Assembly: GCA_018062085.1 (NCBI GenBank)
Contig: JAGOSY010000008.1
Location: forward strand, 62,001-126,000
DNA length: 64,000 nt
Reading direction: 5' to 3'
Source: a bacterium
GTDB taxonomy: Bacteria; Cyanobacteriota; Vampirovibrionia; Obscuribacterales; Obscuribacteraceae
The position numbers and the translations under genes are program-made. The notes below the pieces were generated by a model. It was not told the DNA's origin. It searched no databases and was given only the letters and a program-made list of their open reading frames with translations. This document shows, piece after piece, positions 44,004-52,752 of the stretch. Within the stretch, counting starts at the first letter, position 1. Every line of letters starts with the position of its first letter.

Positions 44004-45728
44004 GTGAGTGACTTCTTAACCACTTGGCCAGAACTTGATTACCAATCGCTATATGCGGTGCCTGTGGGTGGCCAGGGCGAGCTTGGACAAGTAATGTGGT
44101 TGTTCATCTACCAAGGAGAAATGATTGTGGTAGATGCCGGGGCAAGCTACCCAGCCCGCGAATTGCCTGGGGTCGACCTGCTTTTGCCCAACACCTCCTT
44201 TTTAGAAGCCAATCAAGACAAAATTACAGCACTCTTGCTTACTAATGGTCATGAAGAGCATGCTGGGGCAATTATGTATCTTGCCCATCACGTTAGCTTG
44301 CCACGGGTTATGGCTCCGCGCTTCGTGGCTGAGCTTATTAATCAAAATGTATACGATCTATATGGCACTAGTGAAGCGACAGAGAGCGCCAGCTTGCCGG
44401 CTATGGAAGTGGTTGATGTTAAATCTAAGTACCAAGTAGGTCCATTTGAAGTTGAGTGGATTGTCAGTAACAACGCCATAGCTGATGCTTGCGCTCTGCG
44501 TATTAGTTGCGCTGCCGGCACGGTTATTTATACATCTAGCTTCAAGTTTGATCAGACACCAGTAGATGGAACTTTGCTTGATGTCGGTCGCCTCGCCACC
44601 ATTGGTGATGAGGGTGTAACTTTACTGATTTCTGACTCAGCCAATGTTGAGGCCGGTGGTTATACCCTTTCGGAGAAAGTGGTGGCCGATGCTATGGAAA
44701 AATTGGCGAAAAATTCTCCAGGGAGAATGATTGTCGTCTTGCCTGGTACTAACACCCACCGCTTGCAAATTCTTTTTGACGCAGCGGCTAAGACTAATCG
44801 CAAGGTAATACTACTAGGTGACACTCTTCACAAAATTGCTGTCAGTGCGGCGATTACCGGCAATCTCAATTTTGATAGAGCAATCGAAGGTTCTATCAAT
44901 GCTCTGGCTAGTATGAAAGAGCGAGATGTGATGGTGATTGCCAGCTCCACTGAAGCCGACCCGATCAATGTGTTAGATGAAATGGCCTACGACAATCATC
45001 CAACCATAACCTTGAAAGAGGGCGATACTATAGTTTTCTCTAGCGATGTTTTGCCTGGGCGTGCCCGTCATATGGCCCATATTCTTGATCAACTTTTGCT
45101 CAAGAATGTCAGCGTTGTTTGGGGGCAGCGAAAAGGAGTGCATGTCTCTAAGCATGCTTCCAAAGAAGAGTTGAAACTGATGCTCTCGATTACTAATCCG
45201 CGTTATTTCGCTCCGGCGATTGGCGAGGGACGTCATATTACACAGCATGGCGAAATGGCTACGGCTTTCGGTCTTGATGAAAGTGCTATTTTCACTTTGA
45301 ACAATGGGGACTTGCTTGAAGTACGCAATGGTGTTGCCTCAATCGCTGGGTCTGTAGCTTTTCAGCCGGTGCTGTTTAACCGGGAACAAGGGGAGCGGGT
45401 TACTACTGCATCAGTTAATGAACGACGGGCTCTTAGCTTAGAAGGAGTAGTAACTATTGGTTTTACGGTCACCGCCGGTGGTGAGATAGTTAGCGGTCCA
45501 ACTGTTGAAGTTGGTGCTTCTGGTTTTCTTAGATCAAGCGAGTGGGCGGCTATGAGGCTAGAGCTTGATGGTATTGTTAGAGAGGCTGTCTCGCGCACTA
45601 AAAAAGATAGCAAGAGTGATGATGTTACTATTCAGCTGCGTTCTTCTGTGCGCGAAGCTGTAATAAAAGCGCTTCGCTCAAGGCTTTCGGCAAAGCCGAC
45701 TGTGCAAGTACTAGTGCACCAAGTTTAG
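44004..45728 (+). CDS. RNase J-like protein with degraded metal site
   Basis: 574 residues, with the whole RNase J layout: VPVGGQGELGQ start, metallo-beta-lactamase domain, beta-CASP part (LLISDSANVEAGGYTLSE; VLPGTNTHRLQI; VFSSDVLPGR) and C-terminal domain. Metal ligands are lost: the expected THGHEDH is TNGHEEH (80-86, His to Asn and Asp to Glu); the expected HSIPD is NAIAD; the Asp of TGDFKFD is Ser (TSSFKFD); the PVHGE His is Ile (PAIGE). The HVSGH motif reads HVSKH. Hence predicted to lack nuclease activity, perhaps acting as an RNA-binding partner or regulatory subunit. The frame is intact and codon use normal, so it is not simple decay. Confidence 0.88.
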   Translation: MSDFLTTWPELDYQSLYAVPVGGQGELGQVMWLFIYQGEMIVVDAGASYPARELPGVDLLLPNTSFLEANQDKITALLLTNGHEEHAGAIMYLAHHVSLPRVMAPRFVAELINQNVYDLYGTSEATESASLPAMEVVDVKSKYQVGPFEVEWIVSNNAIADACALRISCAAGTVIYTSSFKFDQTPVDGTLLDVGRLATIGDEGVTLLISDSANVEAGGYTLSEKVVADAMEKLAKNSPGRMIVVLPGTNTHRLQILFDAAAKTNRKVILLGDTLHKIAVSAAITGNLNFDRAIEGSINALASMKERDVMVIASSTEADPINVLDEMAYDNHPTITLKEGDTIVFSSDVLPGRARHMAHILDQLLLKNVSVVWGQRKGVHVSKHASKEELKLMLSITNPRYFAPAIGEGRHITQHGEMATAFGLDESAIFTLNNGDLLEVRNGVASIAGSVAFQPVLFNREQGERVTTASVNERRALSLEGVVTIGFTVTAGGEIVSGPTVEVGASGFLRSSEWAAMRLELDGIVREAVSRTKKDSKSDDVTIQLRSSVREAVIKALRSRLSAKPTVQVLVHQV

Positions 45729-45731
45729 GTC

Positions 45732-46556
45732 TTACCAGCCGCCAGTAACCAACATAGCGTTGGCGTCGTTGAGAACAAGCGTAACTTTGTCGCCAGCATT
45801 GAGCTTTATTTTTTCTTGCCAATAATAGGTTAATCCCGGCGTCTTGTGCTGGCCGGTGACATACCATTCTCCGGGTTTGACAGAGACTAGACCTTCCATG
45901 GCCGTACCCTTGTTTGCTGACTGTAGGGCCACCGGCGTTGGGTCTAGCCCGAGTCTTAGAGCTTCCATCTCTTCGTCTTTGTGGCTGTCTTCGTATTCTT
46001 CAAGAGCCTTCATGTAGCGCGCATTTCGGGCTTCTTCAATTCTGTTTATGCGCTCGACTTCAGGTTTGACATATTTCAGCATGTTGTCGGCCCAGCGGTA
46101 GATGCCAGCAACAAAGCGCGGTTCATTACCACCGGCGCGTTTTTGGGCGTTGCGATAAGCATAGTGCCAGCGCCAACCGATGTCTGGATAAGGCTTGGTT
46201 AGTGATTGTCTGCTGAGATAGCCAGAGCTAATCAGCATTTGCTTTATTTGCTTGTCTTCTTCAGGAAGTGGTTGCAACGGCACCTTTACTTTTGGTGGCT
46301 TTGTCGAATACGGATAGAACGTGATTTTATCAACGCGATCTTTCATTTGCGGCACGCTAATGCGAAGCTTCACCCAGGCTTTGGCTTGGGTAGCGGTGTC
46401 ATCTGTAGTTGCCGTTTCAGTGCTTACTATATTTTGAGTTTGATTCTGGGCAGCGGCAGCTGCTTGAATAGAGGCCGTGATTACAAAGGCTAGGGCAATA
46501 TTTAGAGCCGTATTTAGTGATAGGAAACCAGACTTTCTTGAGTCGCTCAGTACCAT
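45732..46556 (-). CDS. Exported protein of unknown function
   Basis: 274 residues from ATG 46556, four bases after AGGAG and 7 bases after the HD-GYP stop; an upstream ATG (46616) would overlap the HD-GYP gene and add no sensible sequence. A hydrophobic segment (LNIALAFVITASIQAAAAA) acts as signal peptide. The mature part has a Pro/Lys-rich stretch, an aromatic-rich section (DIGWRWHYAYRNAQ) and a helical, charged section, ending in a beta-rich domain (GLTYYWQEKIKLNAGDKVTLV). No family recognised. Its stop is 3 bases from the convergent RNase J-like stop. Confidence 0.7.
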   Translation of the reverse strand: MVLSDSRKSGFLSLNTALNIALAFVITASIQAAAAAQNQTQNIVSTETATTDDTATQAKAWVKLRISVPQMKDRVDKITFYPYSTKPPKVKVPLQPLPEEDKQIKQMLISSGYLSRQSLTKPYPDIGWRWHYAYRNAQKRAGGNEPRFVAGIYRWADNMLKYVKPEVERINRIEEARNARYMKALEEYEDSHKDEEMEALRLGLDPTPVALQSANKGTAMEGLVSVKPGEWYVTGQHKTPGLTYYWQEKIKLNAGDKVTLVLNDANAMLVTGGW

Positions 46557-46563
46557 AGGGCTC

Positions 46564-48036
46564 CTAGTCGAGTGGTTTGTAGTCTTTGGGTAGACCAAAG
46601 TTATACATGCGTTCAAAAGCTTCTTTCAGGCCATCTTCACCGCGCTTAGGGCGGGAGCCAGAAATTATTTCTACTAGTCTCTTCCAGCTGACTTGCTGGA
46701 ACGGGCTAATATCTTCTGATGTATTGCGATCGCGCTCGCTTTCCATAACTTTCAAGACGCGGTCTGATGGTAACTTATCGAATGCATCGACGCAGCGAAT
46801 ATCAAAATGATTGTCTCTACCGGCATCGAGAATCTCAGCTACTTTTTCGATGGGCATGCGATTGCGGTAGTGCCTTACTGATGTTAGAGCATCAAAGACG
46901 TCAGCTACTGCAATGATGCGCGAGAGAAAAGGTATTTCTTCGCCTTTTAAATTGCGATAGTAACCAGTACCGTCTAGCTTTTCGTGGTGGCAGGAAGCGA
47001 CAAAGGGAACTGCACCAAGGCGTTTGGTGAAAGGCAAATTGTTGAGCAAGTCAAACGTAATGCTGGCATGCTTTTGTACCGTGGCATACTCTTCTGGTGT
47101 CAGGCGGCCGTTCTTCCATAATATTGCTTCGGGCACGCCAATTTTGCCGTAGTCGTGCATCATGGCCGAATAGCGCAGTACGTCTAAGTCTTCAGCAATG
47201 ACATCAAGGCCAGTACCTATTAGCAGGCTGTAATTGGTCACCCGTACTGAGTGACCAGCGGTTAGTGGGTCACGCTTATCAATTGTTTGGGCTAGTACTT
47301 CTAGAGTTTTGTCAACGAAACTCTCAATTTCAGCGTAAGCTTGAGCCTGTTCTATCAAGCCCGATGCAACTGCCGTCAACGCCTCAAGCCAGTCTTCATC
47401 TTCTGATGTAAACGGCCCAGCTAGTTTGTTCAATACTTGAAATACACCAATAATGCTACCTTCGCGGTTGCGCATAGGCACGCATAAGACACTTCTGGTC
47501 TTATAGCCTGTGTGTTTGTCGACGGCTGGGTCGAAGCGTTCGTCTTGGTAGGCATCAGGAATATTGATAATTTTGCCGCTACGAGCGCAGTGGCTGACAA
47601 TTGCTGTCCCTGACATAGGAATTCGAATTGTGCGAGCACCGACTAATCCCTGGGCTACTTGGGTCCAGAGTTCGCTCTTCTCTTGGTCAAGTACAAAAAC
47701 ACTACAGCGATCGCATTTGAGCATATTTTGCGTTTCGCGTGTGATGGTCTCAAGCAGGGCATCGAGCTTGCGCTCTGTGGCCATCGATTTAACTACCCGA
47801 TAAAGACCAGAAAGGGGGCGCAGGCGCTCCAACTCTTCCTGTAGCCTAAGAGACTTAATCTCGCGCTCAATTAACGCTATTTCGCGCTGATGTAGCTCAG
47901 ATTCTAGATCACGCAAATCAACTGCACTGAGGGCGGGTTTGGCTTTAGTTTCGGGCGCCGACTTCTCTTGGTTGGGCTGAGACTGAGACTGATCAAGATC
48001 ATGCTCGTGCCCTACTCTTTGAGATCCCTTTGCCAT
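46564..48036 (-). CDS. GAF-HD-GYP signalling protein
   Basis: 490 residues. Polar N-terminus, a coiled coil (LESELHQREIALIEREIKSL), a GAF domain (KCDRCSVFVLDQEKSELW; RSVLCVPMRNREGSIIGVFQVLN) and a C-terminal HD-GYP domain with MMHDYGKIGVPE and HHEKLDGTGY. Metal-binding HD and the HHExxDGxGY residues are present, though GYP reads GYY, so cyclic-di-GMP phosphodiesterase activity is possible but not certain. The GAF domain with Cys-rich start may sense a small molecule or redox state. No transmembrane segment. Co-oriented with the exported protein gene downstream. Confidence 0.88.
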   Translation of the reverse strand: MAKGSQRVGHEHDLDQSQSQPNQEKSAPETKAKPALSAVDLRDLESELHQREIALIEREIKSLRLQEELERLRPLSGLYRVVKSMATERKLDALLETITRETQNMLKCDRCSVFVLDQEKSELWTQVAQGLVGARTIRIPMSGTAIVSHCARSGKIINIPDAYQDERFDPAVDKHTGYKTRSVLCVPMRNREGSIIGVFQVLNKLAGPFTSEDEDWLEALTAVASGLIEQAQAYAEIESFVDKTLEVLAQTIDKRDPLTAGHSVRVTNYSLLIGTGLDVIAEDLDVLRYSAMMHDYGKIGVPEAILWKNGRLTPEEYATVQKHASITFDLLNNLPFTKRLGAVPFVASCHHEKLDGTGYYRNLKGEEIPFLSRIIAVADVFDALTSVRHYRNRMPIEKVAEILDAGRDNHFDIRCVDAFDKLPSDRVLKVMESERDRNTSEDISPFQQVSWKRLVEIISGSRPKRGEDGLKEAFERMYNFGLPKDYKPLD

Positions 48037-48102
48037 ACGGTTAGCCTCTTGCTTTACTAACTGTTCTATACCCTTATAGTTTCGTCTCGCCTCGACTGCA
48101 GA

Positions 48103-48861
48103 TTACTCTTGAGCTTGCAGGCTGGGCGGATATGCCGGAGCTTCTAGGCGACGCCAGATTAATAACCAGGCGCGACCAATTACTCTCTTTTGATCAAGGA
48201 AGCCCCAAACATGGCTATCTTCAGAGTTATTGCGGTTGTCACCCATCATGAAGAGGCGACCAGCTGGCACAATGATTGGTTCGTTGGCTTTGGCCTTGTC
48301 ACCACTTGGCTGAATATAGTTGCCTTTGGCATTGCGACCGCGGATGTCAGAAAGCACGTTGAGATTGTAGGCAGGTACTTCTTTAATGTAAGCAGATTCG
48401 TCAAGAAGTTGGCCATTGACATAAACTCCTTGGCCGTCTTGCACTCTAATAATGTCGCCAGGCAGACCAATGACACGTTTAATAAAGGCTGGGTCGTTTG
48501 GGAAAAAGGGCAAGCCTGTTAAACGTCCGAGCCAATGCAGTGGGTCGTTTGACAACTCTTCGCCACCCATCTCAATTGCCGGCGGGTAAAAAACGAGAAT
48601 GTCACCGCGCTGAATCGGCTTTCCTAAGTGACCCGAAATTTTTTCAACGATCAAGCGGTCGTTAATTTGCAGAGTCGGCTCCATCGAGCTCGATGGAATG
48701 TAGCGCGCTTCGGCAATGCCCCAGCGTATACCGATGAGCAAGATCAAGGTAACGACAATTAGCTCAACCGCTTCTTTGAGGAAGCCTTGAAAAAATCCCT
48801 TGGGAGAATTGTCTGGAGATGAATTCTCGGTTTGTTGGGGTGCTGAAGTGGTCACAGGCAA
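48103..48861 (-). CDS. lepB: Signal peptidase I
   Basis: 252 residues from TTG 48861. A single N-terminal membrane segment (AVELIVVTLILLIGIRW) places the enzyme on the outer face of the inner membrane. Catalytic Ser lies in IPSSSMEPTL and the Lys general base in FIKRVIGLPGD; GDNRNNSEDSHVWG is the family's box E. It removes signal peptides from Sec-exported proteins. 66 bases separate it from the HD-GYP gene, so co-transcription is unclear. Confidence 0.95.
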   Translation of the reverse strand: MPVTTSAPQQTENSSPDNSPKGFFQGFLKEAVELIVVTLILLIGIRWGIAEARYIPSSSMEPTLQINDRLIVEKISGHLGKPIQRGDILVFYPPAIEMGGEELSNDPLHWLGRLTGLPFFPNDPAFIKRVIGLPGDIIRVQDGQGVYVNGQLLDESAYIKEVPAYNLNVLSDIRGRNAKGNYIQPSGDKAKANEPIIVPAGRLFMMGDNRNNSEDSHVWGFLDQKRVIGRAWLLIWRRLEAPAYPPSLQAQE

Positions 48862-48888
48862 ATTATCTAGTCCTGAATAAAGAAGTGA

Positions 48889-50289
48889 TTATACAGTCAA
48901 AACCTTTTTTTTGACGGCCTTGGCCGCTAAGGTCTCGCTAAGCACTTCGGCAAATTGATCAAGCTCAGCTACCGGATTCATTTCGGTAACGGCCACTAAA
49001 AGCGACGGACCAAGCTCTGGATAAGAAAGTGATAGGTCGATGCCGCCTAAGATTCCTCGACCTTTAAGCTGTTCAAGAACTTCTTGCACGTTAACTCCTG
49101 ATGGCAGGGTCAAGGCGAATTCATTAAAGAAGGGCTGGTCGAAAGTTAGCTTGACTCCGTCAATGGCTGTCAATTTATCTGCTAAGTAATGAGCTCTCTG
49201 CAGGCTGATATCGGCCAACTCACGCAGTCCTTGTGGGCCCATGCAAGTAAGATAAACTAACATGGCTAGGGCATTTAAGGCTTGATTGGTGCAGATGTTA
49301 GAGGTTGCTTTGGCTCTTCTAATGTGTTGCTCGCGGGTCTGCAAAGTAAGAGTAAATGCTCTTTGGCCGCGATTATCGACGGTCATACCAGCTAATCGGC
49401 CCGGTAATTGTCGAATAAATTCTTTGCGGCAGGCCATGTAGCCTGCCGATGGGCCGCCGAAGCTGAGGAAATTGCCGCAACTTTGTGCGTCACCAACGAC
49501 GATATCAGCGCCAAGGTCACCTGGTGCCTTTAACAGACCAAGGCTGATGGGATCGCTGATTACTACTAACAAGGAACCATGGTTATGCACAGCAGCTGCG
49601 ATAGTTTCAAGCTCTTCAATGCAGCCAAAGTAGTTAGGGTATTGCACGACGAAGCAGGCTACATCACTGTCTAGAACTTTTTCTAGATCGCCTTTAGCGA
49701 TGACCGTTTCGATACCAAATGCTTTGGCATAGGTTTCAGTCACCATGCGGTGCTCAGGATTAACACCAGCGGACAAAACTACTTTTTTGCGCGGGCTGCT
49801 GGCCAGTCGCACTGCCATCATCGCTGCTTCAGCAGTGGCGGTTGGGCCGTCATACATAGAGGCGTTGGCAACGTCCATACCAGTTATGAGGCAGACTGCT
49901 GTTTGAAACTCGTATATAGCCTGGAGACTGCCTTGTGATACTTCTGGCTGGTAGGGCGTGTAGGCTGTGGCAAATTCAGAGCGAGAGATTATAGCTGGCA
50001 CCACTGCTGGTACAAACCTTCTGTAAGACCCACCGCCGAGAAAAGAAGCTTGTTGGCTAGCTGGTTTGTTCTTAGCTGCAAGCTTTTGCATATAAGCTGA
50101 GAGTTCAAGCTCTGAAAGGCCTTCTTGAATGTCTAGCGGCTTGGCGCGCACTGATGCGGGAATGTGGCTAATCAATTCTTCGAAAGTCTTCACTCCTATT
50201 TCTTTGAGCATGGCTGCTCTTTCTGCCGCGGTGTTAGGCAAGTAGGGGAAATGTAGCTCTTTGTCGTCGATGTTGTTGTTGATCGTCAT
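48889..50289 (-). CDS. gcvPA: Glycine dehydrogenase (decarboxylating) subunit 1
   Basis: 466 residues. First half of the split P-protein of the glycine cleavage system: HFPYLPNTAAERAAMLKEIG, FLGGGSYRRFVPAVV, TAYTPYQPEVSQGSLQ and YEFQTAVCLITGMDVANASMYDG-like. The PLP-binding Lys is on the partner subunit (GcvPB), which is not in this window, nor are gcvT or gcvH. So the complex must be completed from elsewhere. Start ATG 50289; stop 27 bases before the lepB start. Confidence 0.93.
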   Translation of the reverse strand: MTINNNIDDKELHFPYLPNTAAERAAMLKEIGVKTFEELISHIPASVRAKPLDIQEGLSELELSAYMQKLAAKNKPASQQASFLGGGSYRRFVPAVVPAIISRSEFATAYTPYQPEVSQGSLQAIYEFQTAVCLITGMDVANASMYDGPTATAEAAMMAVRLASSPRKKVVLSAGVNPEHRMVTETYAKAFGIETVIAKGDLEKVLDSDVACFVVQYPNYFGCIEELETIAAAVHNHGSLLVVISDPISLGLLKAPGDLGADIVVGDAQSCGNFLSFGGPSAGYMACRKEFIRQLPGRLAGMTVDNRGQRAFTLTLQTREQHIRRAKATSNICTNQALNALAMLVYLTCMGPQGLRELADISLQRAHYLADKLTAIDGVKLTFDQPFFNEFALTLPSGVNVQEVLEQLKGRGILGGIDLSLSYPELGPSLLVAVTEMNPVAELDQFAEVLSETLAAKAVKKKVLTV

Positions 50290-50464
50290 TTTCTCTGTCT
50301 TTTTTAGATGATTAAGATGTAAATGCTAAAACTAGATTTGCCAAACACTAGAATTGCCAAATATTAGTTGAGTATGATGCCACATCTATAAGTGTAGCCA
50401 TTTAGTCAAAAGCGATGATAAAAAATACTTCGAAAAGTCGAGTAAAAGCGCAAGTAGGTATTCG

Positions 50465-51085
50465 GTGAAAATTGTTGTTGGTCTTGGAAATCCGGGCGCG
50501 CAATACGAGATGACCAGGCACAATGTCGGATTTCGCTTAGTGGAAAAGTTGGCTCAGCAGTTGGGCGCTGATTTTCGCAATAGTGGGTCAATGCAGTGCG
50601 ATTGGGGCCGTGTCAAATTCGGCAATATAGATGTTGTGCTTGTCAAGCCACTTACATATATGAACTTATCGGGACAGTCGGTGCAGAAGGTTTTGCATTG
50701 GTACAAGGTTGATATAAAGACCAATTCAGGCGATTTGATTGTAGTTCACGATGATGTATCGCTCAACTTAGGTCGCCTGCGTTTTCAGAAAGCTGGTGGG
50801 GCCGGTGGGCAGCACGGTGTTGAATCTATAATTGAATGCCTTTCTGGTAACAAGCAGTTCGATCGTCTCAAAATAGGAGTAGGACCAGATCCAGGCGGTG
50901 CCACACGGGGCGACTATGTGCTCAGTAATTTTCCGACCGAGCAGCAAAAAGTAATTGACGAAATTCTGCTGCAAGGATGTGAAGGAATTAAGCATTGGCT
51001 AAAGAGTGATATTGACAAATCTGCCAATAGATTTAACGCACTTGACCTCTCGCTTGCTGAGCCAGAAAAAGACGAGCCAAAATGA
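50465..51085 (+). CDS. pth: Peptidyl-tRNA hydrolase
   Basis: 206 residues from GTG 50465. It frees tRNA from stalled peptidyl-tRNA. KIVVGLGNPGAQYEMTRHNVGF carries the catalytic Asn and His; VVHDDVSLNLGRLR carries the conserved Asp; GGAGGQHGVESII is the third motif. Normal length plus a short acidic tail. Divergent from gcvPA; the respiratory operon starts ~260 bases downstream. Confidence 0.95.
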   Translation: MKIVVGLGNPGAQYEMTRHNVGFRLVEKLAQQLGADFRNSGSMQCDWGRVKFGNIDVVLVKPLTYMNLSGQSVQKVLHWYKVDIKTNSGDLIVVHDDVSLNLGRLRFQKAGGAGGQHGVESIIECLSGNKQFDRLKIGVGPDPGGATRGDYVLSNFPTEQQKVIDEILLQGCEGIKHWLKSDIDKSANRFNALDLSLAEPEKDEPK

Positions 51086-51342
51086 GTTTCCGTTAAAGGG
51101 GCATATACTCAGGGCTTCCATTGATAATCTTTTCGATACCGTCTGGCGCTATTATCGGTAACTTCGCTGCAAATGGGCGTTACGCTTTGTATCTAAAGAA
51201 GATGATTTTGGCGGGAGTCTATAACAACACTGAAATAATTCTTGAATGAAAAATCATGCTTTCGAGAGGTGATTAGGGTGATGTCAGTAGCCTAGAATCA
51301 CTCATGAGTCAAGGCAAGGAGCCTTTGAAGGGGTACCGTTAA
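51086..51342 (+). promoter_or_regulatory. Upstream region of the respiratory operon
   Basis: 257 bases, no gene seen. It ends in AAGGGG shortly before the GTG of ccoN. A TAGAAT near 51293 could be a -10. I searched by eye for an FNR-type site (TTGAT-N4-ATCAA) and found only a weak half-site TTGATAATC near 51121; no confident oxygen-responsive operator. Confidence 0.3.
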
Positions 51343-52752
51343 GTGAACAGTTTGGCACAAACAAGTTTGCTGGATAGATTTTTAAGCGCCAAGAAGGGCA
51401 GCGCCAGCCGCAATTTCTTTCTTTCAGCACTTTGGTGGTCGTTATGGGGAATGGGAGCTGGCATGTTGGCTGGCACCGAATTCTCGCTGCCCGACCTGAT
51501 TAGAGGCATTCCGCAGTTGGCAATGCCGCACCTTAGAATGTGGCACGTCAACGCCGTCGCCATAGGCTGGTTGTCGATGGGCTATGTGGCTTCTATGTTC
51601 CACATGATTCCCACGCTCTGTAAGTGCGATTTGTACAGCGAGCGGCTCGGCAACTTTACGATGTGGGCCTGGAATATCCTCATGATTGGGGCGTTCTGCA
51701 CACTATTAAATGGCAACACTGAAGGTCGAGAATATGCCGAATTAGGCGCCATTCTCGACGTTATTGTTGTTATAGGTTTGGTTGCTGTAGCTTTCAACCT
51801 ATATATGACGATCGTCAATCGCAAAGTGAAAAAGCTCTACGTTTCGCTCTGGTATTTCCTCGGTTCGCTCTTCTGGTTCCCTCTTGTATATGTAATTGGT
51901 CAGCGTACTTTCGTTGCTTTACCTGGATTGAACGACGCCATCATCGGCTGGTTCTACGGCCACAACATTCTCGGTATGTGGTTCACCACTGTCGGTGTTG
52001 GCATGATGTACTTCCTCATTCCGCGTTTTACCAAAGCCCCTCTATATAGTCACGGTCTTTCGATGTTGGGCTTCTGGGGTATTGCTCTTTTCTATGCACC
52101 AACTGGTACGCACCACATTACCCAGTCGCCAGTACCTGAATGGTTGAAGGCAATCGCCATTATCTCGTCTATCTTCTTGCTAGTCCCAGTGCTGACAGTG
52201 CTGACTAATTTCTTCATGACGATGCGCGGAAAGTGGGGTTTGGTTGTCACTGACTTGCCACTGCGTTTTGCCGTTACCTCGTGCATGTTCTATCTAGTTA
52301 CATGCACGCAAGGACCATTCCAAGCGACACGATGGATCAACTGGTACATCCACTTCACTCAATGGGTTGTCGGTCACGCGCACTTGGCGTTACTTGGTAC
52401 TTTCTCATTCATTCTTACTTCTTCGTTCTATTACTGCATGCCCCGTCTGACTGGCAGAGAGTGGCATAGTCAGGGTTTGATCAGAGCCCACTATTGGCTC
52501 AAGTTCTTAGGTTTCACTTTAATGATGACGTCGCTAACTACTGCCGGTCTTGTACAAGCAGCCGGTTGGGCCCTTGGTTATCCTGTTGACCAATGGGGCT
52601 TGGCGTTAGTTCCGTACTGGTTCTTGAGAACGATAAGCGGCTTTATGATCGTCACCGGTCAATGCTTGTTCGCTTACAACACTTACAAAACGCTCTTCAC
52701 ACCTAGAGCTTCTGCCGACTCAACGGTTAAAGCTCGGGAGGTCAAAGTCTAA
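51343..52752 (+). CDS. ccoN: cbb3-type cytochrome c oxidase subunit I
   Basis: 469 residues with about 12 membrane segments. Catalytic subunit reducing oxygen with haem b, haem b3 and CuB. Ligands: His68 (low-spin haem, MWHVNAVAIG), His207 (YGHN), paired His257-His258 (GTHH), His345/His347 (GHAH). Tyr251 sits six residues before the His pair, as for the active-site Tyr of C-family oxidases. The wording YGHNILGMWFT and the lack of a long N-terminal extension mark it as a divergent member. First gene of the operon; its stop overlaps the next start by one base (TAATG). Confidence 0.93.
   Translation: MNSLAQTSLLDRFLSAKKGSASRNFFLSALWWSLWGMGAGMLAGTEFSLPDLIRGIPQLAMPHLRMWHVNAVAIGWLSMGYVASMFHMIPTLCKCDLYSERLGNFTMWAWNILMIGAFCTLLNGNTEGREYAELGAILDVIVVIGLVAVAFNLYMTIVNRKVKKLYVSLWYFLGSLFWFPLVYVIGQRTFVALPGLNDAIIGWFYGHNILGMWFTTVGVGMMYFLIPRFTKAPLYSHGLSMLGFWGIALFYAPTGTHHITQSPVPEWLKAIAIISSIFLLVPVLTVLTNFFMTMRGKWGLVVTDLPLRFAVTSCMFYLVTCTQGPFQATRWINWYIHFTQWVVGHAHLALLGTFSFILTSSFYYCMPRLTGREWHSQGLIRAHYWLKFLGFTLMMTSLTTAGLVQAAGWALGYPVDQWGLALVPYWFLRTISGFMIVTGQCLFAYNTYKTLFTPRASADSTVKAREVKV

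Noticed and set aside
17420..47715. GCGATCGC octamers (cyanobacterial HIP1 motif)
   Set aside because: Only about three were seen across the window; HIP1-rich genomes have far more, so no enrichment is claimed.
51110..51140. FNR/ANR-type operator upstream of the oxidase operon
   Set aside because: Only a half-site TTGAT-like sequence is visible; the second half does not match.
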